The translations under genes and the position numbers were made by a program. Shown here piece after piece: positions 48,047 to 57,380 of a stretch of DNA of 64,000 bases. The notes below the pieces were generated by a model that made no database searches, was not told the origin of the DNA, and saw only the letters and a program-made list of their open reading frames with translations. Numbering within the stretch: the stretch's first letter is position 1; every line of letters starts with the position of its first letter. This DNA comes from Luteibacter sp. SG786 (GTDB taxonomy: Bacteria > Pseudomonadota > Gammaproteobacteria > Xanthomonadales > Rhodanobacteraceae): contig NZ_JAAOYX010000001.1 in the NCBI RefSeq assembly GCF_011759605.1, forward strand, positions 620,001 to 684,000, read 5' to 3'.

Positions 48047-48685
48047 ATGGCCAAGCGCGTGAAACTGGGTGACATCGTTCAGATATTGACATCCGAAGGG
48101 GTTTCCTATGCCCAACTGTCACATATCAATCCGGACTACGGGTATCTCATTCGCGTATTCGAAGGGACATATGCGAAGCGGCCCAAGGACTGGGCAGAGG
48201 TTGTCGCTCGACCCGTGCAGTTCTCTGCGTTCTTTCCGTTACAGAGCGCTGTCAACCAAGCGCTCCTGGCTGTAGTCGGAAATTATCCTGTCCCTGAAGC
48301 GATAGCTAGATTTCCCACGTTCCGTTCGCGTAACGGAGTGCGCGGAGGCTCAATATGGTTGTGGGATGGCAATGCCTCGACCATGCTGGATAGGCCGCTC
48401 GAAGAGGAAGAGCAAAGCTTCCCGGTTCGAGGCATTATCAGTGCCCCGCTGCTCGTTGAACGTATAGAAAAGGGGTATCGCCCGGAAGCGCTTATCCCCA
48501 TCGGTACCAGTGCGCTATATGCGCACCGGTATATACGTCGCACCCCGCACAGCCTGCCTCCAAACCCCAGGAAACGGCACCACCCGACTCCCCGCAAAAT
48601 GCGCCGCAAGCGCACGACGCAAGAACAGGATCACGCGCTCGCCCTTCCCAGCGAACAGCAATTCGCACGCGGTCTGATCGCCTGA
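48047..48685 (+). CDS. Imm26-like orphan immunity protein with aberrant C-terminal tail
   Basis: A 212-residue protein. Residues 1-150 resemble the Imm26 / HocA-like family (MAKRVKLGDIVQILTSEG, FSAFFPLQSAVNQALLAVVG, FPTFRSRN, FPVRGIISAPLLVERIEKGY), known from polymorphic toxin loci. From about residue 165 on, the sequence is a basic Pro/Arg-rich tail (RRTPHSLPPNPRKRHHPTPR) unlike a folded domain. That part is antisense to a minus-strand gene, suggesting the original stop was lost at a recombination junction. The 150 bases before it hold no clear feature except a GTTGAGGGA like that in the toxin remnant. Confidence 0.65.
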   Translation: MAKRVKLGDIVQILTSEGVSYAQLSHINPDYGYLIRVFEGTYAKRPKDWAEVVARPVQFSAFFPLQSAVNQALLAVVGNYPVPEAIARFPTFRSRNGVRGGSIWLWDGNASTMLDRPLEEEEQSFPVRGIISAPLLVERIEKGYRPEALIPIGTSALYAHRYIRRTPHSLPPNPRKRHHPTPRKMRRKRTTQEQDHALALPSEQQFARGLIA

Positions 48686-48784
48686 GCCAGGCAGCGGCGT
48701 GCTCATGAACCACTGCCATGTCGCCGACGGATCCGGTTCGATCAGGCTGGCGAGGGCGAAGATGCGGCGGGTGACGGTGCTCAT
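48515..48784 (-). CDS. Small protein with a possible MbcA/ParS/Xre toxin-binding-like domain
   Basis: An 89-residue frame beginning 2 bases after the MipA-like stop, so translationally coupled to it. The segment TWQWFMSTPLPGSGDQTACE followed by LLFAGKGERVILFLRRAL has the W...P.P..G..T..ELL...G...V...L pattern of the C-terminal MbcA/ParS/Xre antitoxin domain. The last 25 residues look like read-through. It lies antisense to the tail of the Imm26-like gene, and one or both ends may be damaged. Assignment is tentative. Confidence 0.4.
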   Translation of the reverse strand: MSTVTRRIFALASLIEPDPSATWQWFMSTPLPGSGDQTACELLFAGKGERVILFLRRALAAHFAGSRVVPFPGVWRQAVRGATYIPVRI

Positions 48785-48786
48785 GT

Positions 48787-49548
48787 TCAGAAGGTGTACG
48801 ACAGGGCAATGAGATAGCTGTGGGTGCTGCTTCCTTCCACCATGGGGCTGTCTTTCACGGCATCCGGCAGGCGGCTCAGTCGCAGGGTCGCGAGCAGGTT
48901 CCATCGGGTGCCGAGCCTTGCGGTTGCCGTGACGCCGGCATAGGGCGCCGTTCCGGAGCCTGCACGGTAGCTTGGAAGGCCGCTCATGCGAGCCTCCTTT
49001 TCGCTGACGCCATAGTAGTAATCGTTGAGCGCGTCGCTGGTATACGTGGCGCCGACCATCGGCGTTAGGACGAGGCCGCGCGCGAATGGCAACGGATAAC
49101 CGTAGTTCGCGTCGAACGCATGGCCCCCTCCATGCCCCGTCACTTCCTTCTGCGCGGCGACCTGCACCACGCCCCACTCGCCACTCGACCGCCACTGCAC
49201 ACCCAGTTGGCCCGAGATGTCGCGGTCGGACAGTCGGCGCAGCCTCGTGTCATCGGTGTCTTCGTGGCGGAACCGGTTGCCGATCGGCGAGACCATCAGC
49301 GACAGCTCATTGCCGTCGTTGCGCCACAAGCGCATGCCGACACCGATACCCCGCACGAAGAAGCGTTGGCCCTCGTAGCTGGCTACGGGAATGGGCCATG
49401 CCTTGTTGTCATACGAGCGGTAGGGGCTGGGGCTCCATGCGAACCCGACGCCGAGGCTGAGTCTCGGTGTGGATTGAGCAGCGAGGGCCGCAGACGGTGC
49501 CAACAAGGTGACCGCCATGGCAAGCCAGCGGAACGACATTTTCGCCAT
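48787..49548 (-). CDS. MipA/OmpV-family outer-membrane protein
   Basis: A 253-residue barrel. Signal peptide (MAKMSFRWLAMAVTLLAPSA, about 24 residues), then the family pattern LSLGVGFAWSPSPYRSYDNK, PIPVASYEGQRFFVRGIGVG and the end SYLIALSYTF with terminal Phe. MipA interacts with MltA and PBP1B in E. coli; OmpV-type proteins are often regulated by an adjacent two-component system, as here. An ATG at 49539 is an alternative start. Confidence 0.85.
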   Translation of the reverse strand: MAKMSFRWLAMAVTLLAPSAALAAQSTPRLSLGVGFAWSPSPYRSYDNKAWPIPVASYEGQRFFVRGIGVGMRLWRNDGNELSLMVSPIGNRFRHEDTDDTRLRRLSDRDISGQLGVQWRSSGEWGVVQVAAQKEVTGHGGGHAFDANYGYPLPFARGLVLTPMVGATYTSDALNDYYYGVSEKEARMSGLPSYRAGSGTAPYAGVTATARLGTRWNLLATLRLSRLPDAVKDSPMVEGSSTHSYLIALSYTF

Positions 49549-49646
49549 CGGGGAGTCCGTGTGAGATCGGGTCCCGCCATGGTGCGGCAGCGAAGTTGTC
49601 CGAACATTACGTTCGGCGCATCCATCGCTGCGTTGGTCGCACCAAG

Positions 49647-50351
49647 CTAGTCGATTTCCTTCAACAAATAGCCGACACCGCGGATCACGCTGATCTCCAC
49701 GCCGGCGCTGGCTTCTTCCAGTGCACGGCGCAGCTTGGAGATATGCGCGTCCAGCGCATTGGACTGGATGGCGTCGTCGAAGCCATAGACCGCTTCGCGC
49801 AGGGCTTCGCGGCGCACGGTGCGGCCTTGCCGGTAGATCAGGGTTTCCAGAATGAGCAATTGGCGGCGCGGCAGGCGCAGCATGCGTCCGGCCACCGCGG
49901 CCTCGCGGGCGCCGAAGTCGAAGGTCAGCTCGCCCATGGCGGCCTGGGGCAGCGCGATGGTCGTGGGGCGGCGTGCCACGGCGCGTATCCGCGCAAGCAG
50001 TTCGTCCGTGGCTACGGGCTTCACCAGGTAATCGTCGGCGCCTTCGTCGAGGCCCTCGATACGCTCTGGCAGTTCGCCGCGGGCCGTCAGCACGATGATG
50101 GGCAGCCCCGTCCGCATCCTGCGTGCCAGGGCGATGAGGTCCACGCCGTCGCCGTCGGGCAGCGAGCGATCCAGCAGCAGCAGATCGTGCACGGCGGAGC
50201 GCAGCGCTTCGGTCGCTTCGGACAGTGAGCCGGCGATATCCACGACGAGGCCATGCCGCTGCAACGCGCTCCGCATCAGCTGCGCCAACGGTTCGTCGTC
50301 TTCGACCAGCAATATCCGCACGCGCGGCCTCCACCCAGGCAAGGCAGGCAT
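49647..50351 (-). CDS. OmpR-family response regulator
   Basis: A 234-residue regulator with receiver domain (11-125; EDD at 18-20 minus variation, phospho-Asp61 in LLLLDRSLPDGDG, Lys in DYLVKPVAT) and a C-terminal winged helix (RLPRRQLLILETLIYRQGRT then NALDAHISKLRRAL and IRGVGYLL). It lies 60 bases after the kinase gene and 98 bases before the MipA-like gene in the same direction. The ATG at 50351 is taken; one at 50381 would add 10 residues. Confidence 0.92.
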   Translation of the reverse strand: MPALPGWRPRVRILLVEDDEPLAQLMRSALQRHGLVVDIAGSLSEATEALRSAVHDLLLLDRSLPDGDGVDLIALARRMRTGLPIIVLTARGELPERIEGLDEGADDYLVKPVATDELLARIRAVARRPTTIALPQAAMGELTFDFGAREAAVAGRMLRLPRRQLLILETLIYRQGRTVRREALREAVYGFDDAIQSNALDAHISKLRRALEEASAGVEISVIRGVGYLLKEID

Positions 50352-50411
50352 GCTATCCGATCGATCGGGGCTTGCCGGCAACGTTGCGGCAATGTAGAGC
50401 CTGGGGGGGCT

Positions 50412-51815
50412 TCAGGACATCGATGGCGCCAGGGCAGTTTCAGCAGCGATTGGCAGCCGGGCTCGCGGCACCGGCTCGAAGGTGACGGCGAAGCACGCGC
50501 CACCCTCCGCCAGGTTGTCCACTGTGATGCGGCCGTTCTGCCTGCGCATGAGTTCCAGCGCGAGGTGGAGCCCGAGGCCGTGGCCCGGTTCTCCCGGCTG
50601 CGCGCGATAGAACGGCTCGAAAATGCGTTCGCGGTGTTGCTCGGCCACGCCCGGCCCCTGGTCGCACACTTGTAGCGTGTCGGGACGGACGACCCGGAGG
50701 CTGATGGTGCCCGTGCGCCCACCATGCACCATGGCGTTCTGCACGAGGTTGGTCACCACGCGACCAAGCGAAAGCGGTTCCGCCGATACCCACACGGGTT
50801 CGTCGGGCGCATCCACTTCCAGGCTGTAACCCTGCGCGGACGCCAGGGGCGCCACTTCCGATGCGACGTCCCTGGCCACCTCGCAGAGGTTTACCGGCAT
50901 CCGCTGCACGCCTTGGGCCTGAATTCGCTGCAGGTCCAGCAGTTGCTCCGCCAGCGTGGCCAGCCGGCCGACATCGGCCCGGAGAAGCGCTTTGTCGGCA
51001 CTCCTGGGCATGGTGTCGATCCGGGCCATCAGCACGGCAATGGGAAGGCGCAACTCATGTGCCGCGTCGCGCAGGAACTGATCGCGGGCAATGTATGTGG
51101 TGCGCAGGCGATCGATGGCCTCGTTGAAGGCGGCGACCAGCGGCCGGATCTCGCGCGGCACCGTATCCAGTTCCAGTTCCACGGCCTGGTGGGAAAGGTC
51201 GACGGCGGCGGCCGCCTGGGCGAGCTTGCGCACCCCGGCCATGCTGCGCCAAATCAGCAGTGGCGCGATCACGAGCGTCGACAGGATTAGCGGAATCGAC
51301 ACGATGGGGCTGATCACACCGCTGACCACGGCCGCCCATCGGCCGAGGTCGTCGCGAGAGGCGCCGCCTGTCATGATGTGGATGCGCCGGCCGTCCACCT
51401 TCTTCACGTCGATGCGTACGCCGTACGACGAGCGCTCTTCGTAGGAATGGATTTCCGAAGGGCCGATCCAGGCGAGCTGCTGCGCCAGTTCACGGTAGTA
51501 CGAGGGCGGGGCGCCATAGCGCGCCGAGCGACCGCCGTCGTCCGATACCACGAGCCACAGCGAGGGGTATTGCCGCTGCAACGCTTCCAGCTCCGGGGTC
51601 TGCTCGATCGAGAGGCCGGACGGTCCGGTCCGTACCGCTTCTTTGGCGATCTTGATCACGCCGTCCGGGATGTAGGTGTTGCGGCCATCGATCAGGACGT
51701 AAAGCAGCCCGCCGAAGGCGAAGAACAGCACCACGGTCTGCACCACGGAGAGCGATACGAACAACTGCCAGAGCAGCGACTTGCTTTTCACCGGGAGGTC
51801 TCGCAGGGTTCGCAA
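50412..51815 (-). CDS. Sensor histidine kinase of the MipA-linked two-component system
   Basis: A 467-residue kinase. Membrane segments at about 20-42 and 165-190 enclose a periplasmic sensor of about 120 residues. A HAMP-like linker is followed by the H box RDAAHELRLPIAVL (His253), N box NLVQNAMVHGG, and CDQGPGV / GHGLGLHLALELM ATP-binding boxes. It is first in an operon with the OmpR regulator and the MipA-like porin. It is divergent from the chemotaxis operon over 169 bases. Confidence 0.92.
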   Translation of the reverse strand: MRTLRDLPVKSKSLLWQLFVSLSVVQTVVLFFAFGGLLYVLIDGRNTYIPDGVIKIAKEAVRTGPSGLSIEQTPELEALQRQYPSLWLVVSDDGGRSARYGAPPSYYRELAQQLAWIGPSEIHSYEERSSYGVRIDVKKVDGRRIHIMTGGASRDDLGRWAAVVSGVISPIVSIPLILSTLVIAPLLIWRSMAGVRKLAQAAAAVDLSHQAVELELDTVPREIRPLVAAFNEAIDRLRTTYIARDQFLRDAAHELRLPIAVLMARIDTMPRSADKALLRADVGRLATLAEQLLDLQRIQAQGVQRMPVNLCEVARDVASEVAPLASAQGYSLEVDAPDEPVWVSAEPLSLGRVVTNLVQNAMVHGGRTGTISLRVVRPDTLQVCDQGPGVAEQHRERIFEPFYRAQPGEPGHGLGLHLALELMRRQNGRITVDNLAEGGACFAVTFEPVPRARLPIAAETALAPSMS

Positions 51816-51903
51816 GCGGGGTTGCCATGCGAACGGGGTCAGGGGGTGAGGGTCCGCGGCATGGTGGCATAGTTGCCCCCGAGGTCGCCGCGCCGCCCCT
51901 CGC

Positions 51904-51930
51904 TAAAGCTTTCCCCCACGACGCCGATAA
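51904..51930 (+). promoter_or_regulatory. FliA (sigma-28) promoter of the chemotaxis operon
   Basis: TAAAGCTT (51904-51911), exactly 11 bases, then GCCGATAA (51923-51930). The -10 element is a perfect match and the -35 has one mismatch. The first gene starts 54 bases after the -10 element. Confidence 0.8.
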
Positions 51931-51984
51931 GACCATCGAACGACCCCCGGGCGATGTGCGCCAAGGGTCCCAACGGTACGGACG

Positions 51985-52302
51985 ATGGCGAAGAAATCCT
52001 CCAAAGACGCCCCCCGCGCCCCGCTGGCGCTGGAAGCGGACCTGCGTATCGGCGCGGCCCCCGCGCTCCGCGATACGCTGCTGGGTGTCCTGGCAGCCGG
52101 CAAGCCCGTCGAATTCGACGGCGCAGCGGTGGCCCAGGTCGACACGGCGGCCTTGCAGGTGCTCGCGGCATTTTCGCGCGACGCCCGCGCAGCGGGTCTC
52201 CCCGTCGCCTGGACCGGTGTCAGCGACCCCCTCCGGCGCGGCGTGTCCGTGCTGGGTCTTGAAGCTTTGATCGAACTGCCGGCCCACGCCGGCGTGAACT
52301 GA
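51985..52302 (+). CDS. STAS-domain protein opening the chemotaxis operon
   Basis: A 105-residue single STAS domain (about 12-100). At the position of the phosphorylated Ser of anti-sigma-factor antagonists it has VDTAALQVLAAF, so a Thr is the only candidate. It is MlaB-like in that region. Its place at the head of a che operon suggests a scaffold or signalling role; the function is unknown. Confidence 0.8.
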   Translation: MAKKSSKDAPRAPLALEADLRIGAAPALRDTLLGVLAAGKPVEFDGAAVAQVDTAALQVLAAFSRDARAAGLPVAWTGVSDPLRRGVSVLGLEALIELPAHAGVN

Positions 52303-52312
52303 AGGTGCTCCG

Positions 52313-52675
52313 ATGGCAAAGATTCTCGCGGTAGACGACTCGGCCTCCATGCGCAGCATGGTGGCCTTCACCCTGCGTGGCGCGGGCCACGACGTGGACG
52401 AGGCCGACAACGGTCAGGCCGCGCTGGATACGGCGCGCGGCACGAAGTTCGACCTGGTGCTGGCCGACGTGAACATGCCGGTGATGGACGGCATTTCCAT
52501 GGTCCGCGAAATGCGCACGATGGCCGGTTACAGCGGCGTGCCCATCCTCATGCTCACCACCGAGTCCAACCCGGAAAAGAAGATGGAAGGCAAGGCCGCC
52601 GGCGCCACCGGCTGGCTGGTGAAGCCGTTCGATCCCGACCAGCTGCTGGCCACCGTGGCCCGCGTGCTCGGTTAA
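52313..52675 (+). CDS. cheY: CheY-type response regulator
   Basis: A 120-residue stand-alone receiver. The acidic pair Asp8-Asp9, phospho-Asp52 (LVLADVNMPVMDG), the switch Thr in MLTTES and Lys104 (WLVKPFDPD) are all present. It would carry the signal from CheA to the flagellar motor. It lies 10 bases after the STAS gene and 37 before cheA. Confidence 0.92.
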   Translation: MAKILAVDDSASMRSMVAFTLRGAGHDVDEADNGQAALDTARGTKFDLVLADVNMPVMDGISMVREMRTMAGYSGVPILMLTTESNPEKKMEGKAAGATGWLVKPFDPDQLLATVARVLG

Positions 52676-52712
52676 TCCGTACCAAGACGTTCCGGCAATC
52701 CAGGGTCCACCC

Positions 52713-54686
52713 ATGTCCAAAGTCGATCTGGCGCAATTCCACAAGGCGTTCCATGAAGAGAGCCTCGACGGCCTCGACGCCATGGAGCAGGCGCTCCTCG
52801 CCCTGGACGAGGGCGCCGACGATCCGGAACTCATCAATGTGGTGTTCCGTGCCGCCCACTCGATCAAGGGCGGCGCGGCCACGTTCGGTTTCACCGACGT
52901 GGCCGCCTTCACGCACGTGGCCGAGAACCTGATGGACGAGGTCCGCAGCGGCCGCCGTCCGATGGAAAAGGCCGTGGTGGAACTGCTGTTGCGCTCGGGC
53001 GATACCGTGCGCGACATGCTGGCCCTGTCGATGGCCGGCCAACCGGCGGCTACGGCGGAAAGCCAGGCGCTGCTGGCCGAGCTTTCCGCGATGGTGTCCG
53101 GCGGCGGCGCCGCCACGCCTGCTGCCGCGAAGGCGGCGGCCCCGGCCGAATCGATCGAAGGCTGGGACATCGCGTTCCGCCCCTTCGATTACCTGCTGAA
53201 GACCGGCAACGATCCGGCCCGCATGTTCCGCGAACTCGGCGCCCTGGGCCCGCTTCGCGTCGAGTGCGACGCCGGCAAGCTTCCAGCGCTCGCCGATATG
53301 GACGCATCGTCGTCCTATCTCGGCTGGACGCTTCATCTCGACGCGGGCGCCAAGCGCGCCGCGGTCGAAGGCGTTTTCGACTGGGTGGATGGCGATTGCG
53401 ACCTCACCCTTACGCCGCGCATTGCCGCGCCGGTCGCGGCTGCGCCCGTCGCCGCACCCGCGGCGCCGGCCGCCCCGCGCGCGGTGCGCGACGTGGCCAC
53501 GAACAGCGAAGCCAGTTCCGTCCGCGTCGGCATCGAGAAGATCGATACGCTGATCAACCTCGTCGGCGAATTGGTCATCACCCAGTCGATGCTCAGCCAG
53601 TTCCAGGACGGCGTGGATGCGTCGCAGCTGGAAATGCTCCGCCACGGCCTCGCCCAACTGGGCCGCCACACGCGCGAGCTGCAGGAAAGTGTCATGAGCA
53701 TCCGCATGCTGCCCATCAGCACGGTGTTCAACCGCTTCCCGCGCCTGGTCCGCGACCTGGCGCAGAAGCTCGACAAGAAGGTGGTGCTCGACCTGCGGGG
53801 CGAGACCACCGAACTGGACAAGACCGTGCTCGAGAAGATCGGCGACCCGCTGGTCCATCTCGTGCGCAACGCCATCGATCACGGCCTGGAAGTTCCGGCC
53901 AAGCGGCTCGCCGCCGGCAAGGGCGATACGGGCACGCTGCGCATGGAGGCCTTCCATCGCGGTGGATCGATCGTGGTGGAAGTGGCCGATGACGGTGCGG
54001 GTCTCAACCGCGATGCCATCGTAGCCAAGGCCGTGCAGCGCGGCATCATCGCGTCGGGTGACGGCATGTCCGACGACGCGGTGGCCGACCTGATCTTCGA
54101 GGCCGGCTTCTCCACGGCGGCCGCCACCACCGACCTGTCGGGTCGTGGCGTCGGCATGGACGTGGTCCGCCGCAATGTCATGGATCTGGGCGGCACCGTC
54201 GGCATCCGCAGCACGCAGGGCAGCGGCACCACGTTCACCATCACACTGCCGCTCACGCTCGCCATCATCGACGGCCTCACGGCCGCGGTGGGCGAAGAAA
54301 CCTACATCGTGCCGCTGGTTTCCATCGTGGAATCGGTGCAGGTGAAGCCAGACGCCGTGCGCAGTGTGGTCGGCGGCGGCGAGCTGTTCCGCTTCCGCGA
54401 CCAGTGGCTGCCGATCGTGCGCCTGTTCGACGTATTCGGCTGCGATGGCCGCCGTCGCGCCATCGACGAGGGCATCGTCATCGTGGTGGAAGGCGAGGGC
54501 ACCCGCATCGGCCTGTTCGTGGACGAACTGATCGGCCAGCAGCAGGCGGTGGTGAAGTCGCTGGAGGCTAACTACCGGCGTGTGGTGGGCATTTCCGGCG
54601 CCACCATCCTGGCCGACGGTTCGGTGGCGCTGATCGCCGACGTGACCGGCCTGGTGCGCATGCAGGGGCGTCGCAAGGCGGCCTGA
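52713..54686 (+). CDS. cheA: Chemotaxis histidine kinase CheA
   Basis: A 657-residue kinase. P1/Hpt (1-110) has the phospho-acceptor His49 (FRAAHSIKGGAA). Residues about 150-235 form a spacer domain (WDIAFRPFDYLLKTGNDPAR) where P2 would be, then an Ala/Pro linker, P3 dimerisation (from about 268, IDTLINLVGELVITQSM), P4 ATPase (VRNAIDHGLE, DDGAGL, GRGVGMDVV) and P5/CheW-like (about 525-657). It is followed by a 379-base gap with REP sequences before cheW. Confidence 0.95.
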   Translation: MSKVDLAQFHKAFHEESLDGLDAMEQALLALDEGADDPELINVVFRAAHSIKGGAATFGFTDVAAFTHVAENLMDEVRSGRRPMEKAVVELLLRSGDTVRDMLALSMAGQPAATAESQALLAELSAMVSGGGAATPAAAKAAAPAESIEGWDIAFRPFDYLLKTGNDPARMFRELGALGPLRVECDAGKLPALADMDASSSYLGWTLHLDAGAKRAAVEGVFDWVDGDCDLTLTPRIAAPVAAAPVAAPAAPAAPRAVRDVATNSEASSVRVGIEKIDTLINLVGELVITQSMLSQFQDGVDASQLEMLRHGLAQLGRHTRELQESVMSIRMLPISTVFNRFPRLVRDLAQKLDKKVVLDLRGETTELDKTVLEKIGDPLVHLVRNAIDHGLEVPAKRLAAGKGDTGTLRMEAFHRGGSIVVEVADDGAGLNRDAIVAKAVQRGIIASGDGMSDDAVADLIFEAGFSTAAATTDLSGRGVGMDVVRRNVMDLGGTVGIRSTQGSGTTFTITLPLTLAIIDGLTAAVGEETYIVPLVSIVESVQVKPDAVRSVVGGGELFRFRDQWLPIVRLFDVFGCDGRRRAIDEGIVIVVEGEGTRIGLFVDELIGQQQAVVKSLEANYRRVVGISGATILADGSVALIADVTGLVRMQGRRKAA

Positions 54687-54690
54687 TAAG

Positions 54691-54745
54691 GCTCGCGGCA
54701 AGGTTGCCCGCTGCCGCGGGATCGCCGGCATAGCCGGCTCCCACA
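54691..54745. repeat. Half REP doublet (right half only)
   Basis: Contains the core CCCGCTGCCGCGGG and the right hairpin GCCGGCATAGCCGGC ending CTCCCACA. The left hairpin is missing. It starts 5 bases after the cheA stop. Confidence 0.75.
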
Positions 54746-54807
54746 GGGGTCTTCCCACAGGAGTCCTCACCAAGCACTGAGGTTTCCTCACAAGCATGCG
54801 AGCTTTG

Positions 54808-54889
54808 TGTGGGAGCCGCTTCAGCGGCGATGGGTGCTTGCGGCAAGGTTGCCTGCTGCCTTGGGATCGCCGGCATAGCCGGCTCCCAG
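54808..54889. repeat. REP doublet, copy 6, inside the chemotaxis operon
   Basis: Left hairpin GCCGCTTCAGCGGC, core diverged to GCCTGCTGCCTTGGG, right hairpin GCCGGCATAGCCGGC. It lies between cheA and cheW. The rest of this 379-base gap holds a FliA-type promoter. Confidence 0.8.
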
Positions 54890-54988
54890 AAGGCCCCCGT
54901 AACCGCATCCTCCCAGGCTGCCGTGGCCAGCCTCTATTGGGCCGTTGCGGTGCCGGAAAGGCCCGTCCGGGGCGCATCGAATTCCCCC

Positions 54989-55015
54989 TCAAGTCCCCGC
55001 GGCCGCGGCCGATAC
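54989..55015 (+). promoter_or_regulatory. Internal FliA (sigma-28) type promoter before cheW
   Basis: TCAAGTCC (54989-54996), 11 bases, then GCCGATAC (55008-55015). The -10 element matches 7 of 8 and the -35 element fits the TCAAG form. The cheW ATG is 51 bases downstream, the same spacing as the other FliA-type sites here. Confidence 0.6.
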
Positions 55016-55065
55016 CCCTTGAGAAGGGGTCCCGAACCGCCGATCCGATCCGCCGTGGGAACGAC

Positions 55066-55581
55066 ATGAACGAGCAAGCCAACACCGCCAGCACCGCGTC
55101 CGACGAGGCCGCGCAGTACCTCACCGTCAACCTCGGGAACGAGGAATACGGCGTCGATATCCTCGCCGTCCGTGAAATCCGCGGCTGGACGCCCGTCACA
55201 CGCATCCCCCAGGCGCCGTCCTACGTCCTGGGCGTGCTGAACCTCCGCGGTGCCATCGTTCCCGTGCTGGACCTGCGTCTGCGCTTCGGGCTGGCCCGCG
55301 AGGAATACACCGCCACCACCGTATGCGTGATCGTCATGGTCGCCGGCCGCCAGTTCGGTGTGGTGGTGGATGCCGTGTCGGACGTGGTCGATGTCTCGCC
55401 GGGCGGCGTCCGTCCCGTGCCCGACATGGGTACCACCGTCGATACCGAATACCTGAAGGGCCTTACCTCCGTCGGCGAGCGCATGGTGCTGCTCCTCGAC
55501 GTGGACCGCCTGCTCCAGCCGCAGGACGCCCAGATGCTGGAGGCCGCGCTGGCCTCCTCGGATGTGAAAGCCGTCGCGTGA
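55066..55581 (+). CDS. cheW: Chemotaxis adaptor CheW
   Basis: A 171-residue two-barrel SH3-like adaptor joining CheA and receptors. Motifs are [40 protein letters not shown] and [14 protein letters not shown]. The ATG at 55066 is preceded by a weak GGGA site; upstream in-frame sequence is REP and promoter. Confidence 0.95.
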   Translation: MNEQANTASTASDEAAQYLTVNLGNEEYGVDILAVREIRGWTPVTRIPQAPSYVLGVLNLRGAIVPVLDLRLRFGLAREEYTATTVCVIVMVAGRQFGVVVDAVSDVVDVSPGGVRPVPDMGTTVDTEYLKGLTSVGERMVLLLDVDRLLQPQDAQMLEAALASSDVKAVA

Positions 55582-55664
55582 GCCGCCAACGCCCAGGGGA
55601 GGGCATCGGCCCTTCCGGGCGCGACCGGTTCGCCCTTGCCGCACCTTTGCCGATTGGAATCGTG

Positions 55665-57377
55665 ATGAAGAAGTTCAAGTTCAAGATGCCCGCCCTGACC
55701 GTCCGAGGCCGCCTCTACGGAGTGCTTGGCCTGCTCACGCTCATGCTCTTCGGCGGTGCCGCCGTCGGTCTCGGTGCCATGCATTTCCAGAACGAAGGTT
55801 TGCGCCAGGTGTACGAGGAAGAACTCGTACCGTCGGAAATGCTCACGCGCATCAACTCGCAATCGCTCATGTCGTTCGTCGTCCTTGGCGAGGCCGCGGC
55901 GAAGGTGGGAAGCCCCGACCAGGTGAAGCAGAAGGTCGCGGAGTTCCAGAAATACCAGGAAGACATGGGCGCGACGAAGGCGGCGTTCCTGAAGGTGCCG
56001 ATGTCCGCCGACGTCAAGAAGCTCTACGACAAATGGCAGGCGACCAACGAGGATTACGACCAGGCGAAGACCGACATGGTCGATGCCCTGAACCAGGGCG
56101 ACCAGGGCGCTTCCGACATTCTCGAGCTGCAAGTGCGGCCGCTGCTGATGGATCGCCAGAGCCAGCTCGGCAAGCTCATCGAAGCCAAGCGCGAGGAAGC
56201 CGAATCGATCTTCAACAGGGAAACCGCGCAGTACAAGACCATCCGCGCGCTGTGCATCGCCGCTCTTGCGATCGGCCTCATCATCAGCTTGTTCATCGCC
56301 GTGCTCGTGGTGCGCTCGATCCTGCGCACGCTGGCGCAGACGGTTTCCGTCGCCCACCTCATCGCCGAGGGCAAGCTCGGTCATGACGTGCAGGTGACCC
56401 GCAACGACGAACTCGGTCAGCTGCAGGCTGCCTTCCGCGCCATGGACGAGCGCCTGAGCAGCATTGTCTCGGAAGTGCGCCACGGCGCCGGCTCGGTCAG
56501 CACGGCCGCGCAGCAGATTTCGCGCGGCAACGACGACCTCTCGCAGCGCACGCAGGAACAGGCTTCCAGCCTCGAGGAAACCGCCTCGTCGATGGAGGAA
56601 ATGACCTCCACGGTGAAGCAGAACGCCGAGAACGCCAGCCACGCGAACCAGCTGGCCCGCGGTGCACGCGAGCAGGCCGAGAAGGGCGGCGAAGTGGTCG
56701 CCCAGACGGTCGTGGCCATGCGCGAGATCAATTCGTCCAGCAAGAAGATTTCCGACATCGTCAGCCTCATCGACGAAATCGCCTTCCAGACCAACCTGCT
56801 GGCGCTCAACGCCGCGGTGGAAGCAGCGCGTGCCGGGGAGCAGGGCCGCGGCTTCGCGGTGGTGGCCACGGAGGTGCGTAACCTCGCCGGCCGGTCCGCC
56901 AATGCCGCGAAAGAGATCAAAGGCCTCATCAACGACAGCGCCGACAAGGTGCGCACGGGCTCCGAACTCGTCGACCAGTCCGGCAAGGCGCTGGCCGAGA
57001 TCGTGGAGAGCGTGAAAAAGGTCACCGACATCGTCGCCGAGATCGCCGCCGCCAGCTCGGAGCAGTCGGCCGGCATCGACCAGGTGAACCACGCCGTGCT
57101 GCAGATGGACGAGATGACCCAGCAGAACGCCGCCCTGGTCGAGGAGTCGGCCGCTGCCGCGCGTGCGATGCACGAGCAGGCCACCGAACTGAGCCGTCAG
57201 GTCGCGTTCTTCCAGATCACGGGCAACGCGTCTGCCACGCCGGCCTCGAAGGCCAAGCGCAAGGACGCCGCGCAGGAAGAGATGGAAACCGTGTTCGCGG
57301 CCGTGCGCAGCGCGCCGGCCCCGCGTGCCCAGCGTCAGGCGGAGTCCGCCGACGCCGGTGTGTGGAAGGAGTTCTGA
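55665..57377 (+). CDS. Methyl-accepting chemotaxis protein with C-terminal CheR-binding motif
   Basis: A 570-residue transducer. Membrane segments at about 14-38 and 193-218 flank a four-helix-bundle periplasmic sensor. A HAMP domain follows and the signalling hairpin tip is [23 protein letters not shown]-rich methylation region surrounds it. The last residues, GVWKEF, fit the xWxxF pentapeptide used to tether CheR and CheB. The ligand is unknown. Confidence 0.94.
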   Translation: MKKFKFKMPALTVRGRLYGVLGLLTLMLFGGAAVGLGAMHFQNEGLRQVYEEELVPSEMLTRINSQSLMSFVVLGEAAAKVGSPDQVKQKVAEFQKYQEDMGATKAAFLKVPMSADVKKLYDKWQATNEDYDQAKTDMVDALNQGDQGASDILELQVRPLLMDRQSQLGKLIEAKREEAESIFNRETAQYKTIRALCIAALAIGLIISLFIAVLVVRSILRTLAQTVSVAHLIAEGKLGHDVQVTRNDELGQLQAAFRAMDERLSSIVSEVRHGAGSVSTAAQQISRGNDDLSQRTQEQASSLEETASSMEEMTSTVKQNAENASHANQLARGAREQAEKGGEVVAQTVVAMREINSSSKKISDIVSLIDEIAFQTNLLALNAAVEAARAGEQGRGFAVVATEVRNLAGRSANAAKEIKGLINDSADKVRTGSELVDQSGKALAEIVESVKKVTDIVAEIAAASSEQSAGIDQVNHAVLQMDEMTQQNAALVEESAAAARAMHEQATELSRQVAFFQITGNASATPASKAKRKDAAQEEMETVFAAVRSAPAPRAQRQAESADAGVWKEF

Positions 57378-57380
57378 TCC

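Noticed and set aside
55638-55664. FliA-like element GCCGATTG before the receptor gene
   Set aside because: The sequence 11 bases upstream (TCGCCCTT) does not fit a sigma-28 -35 element.
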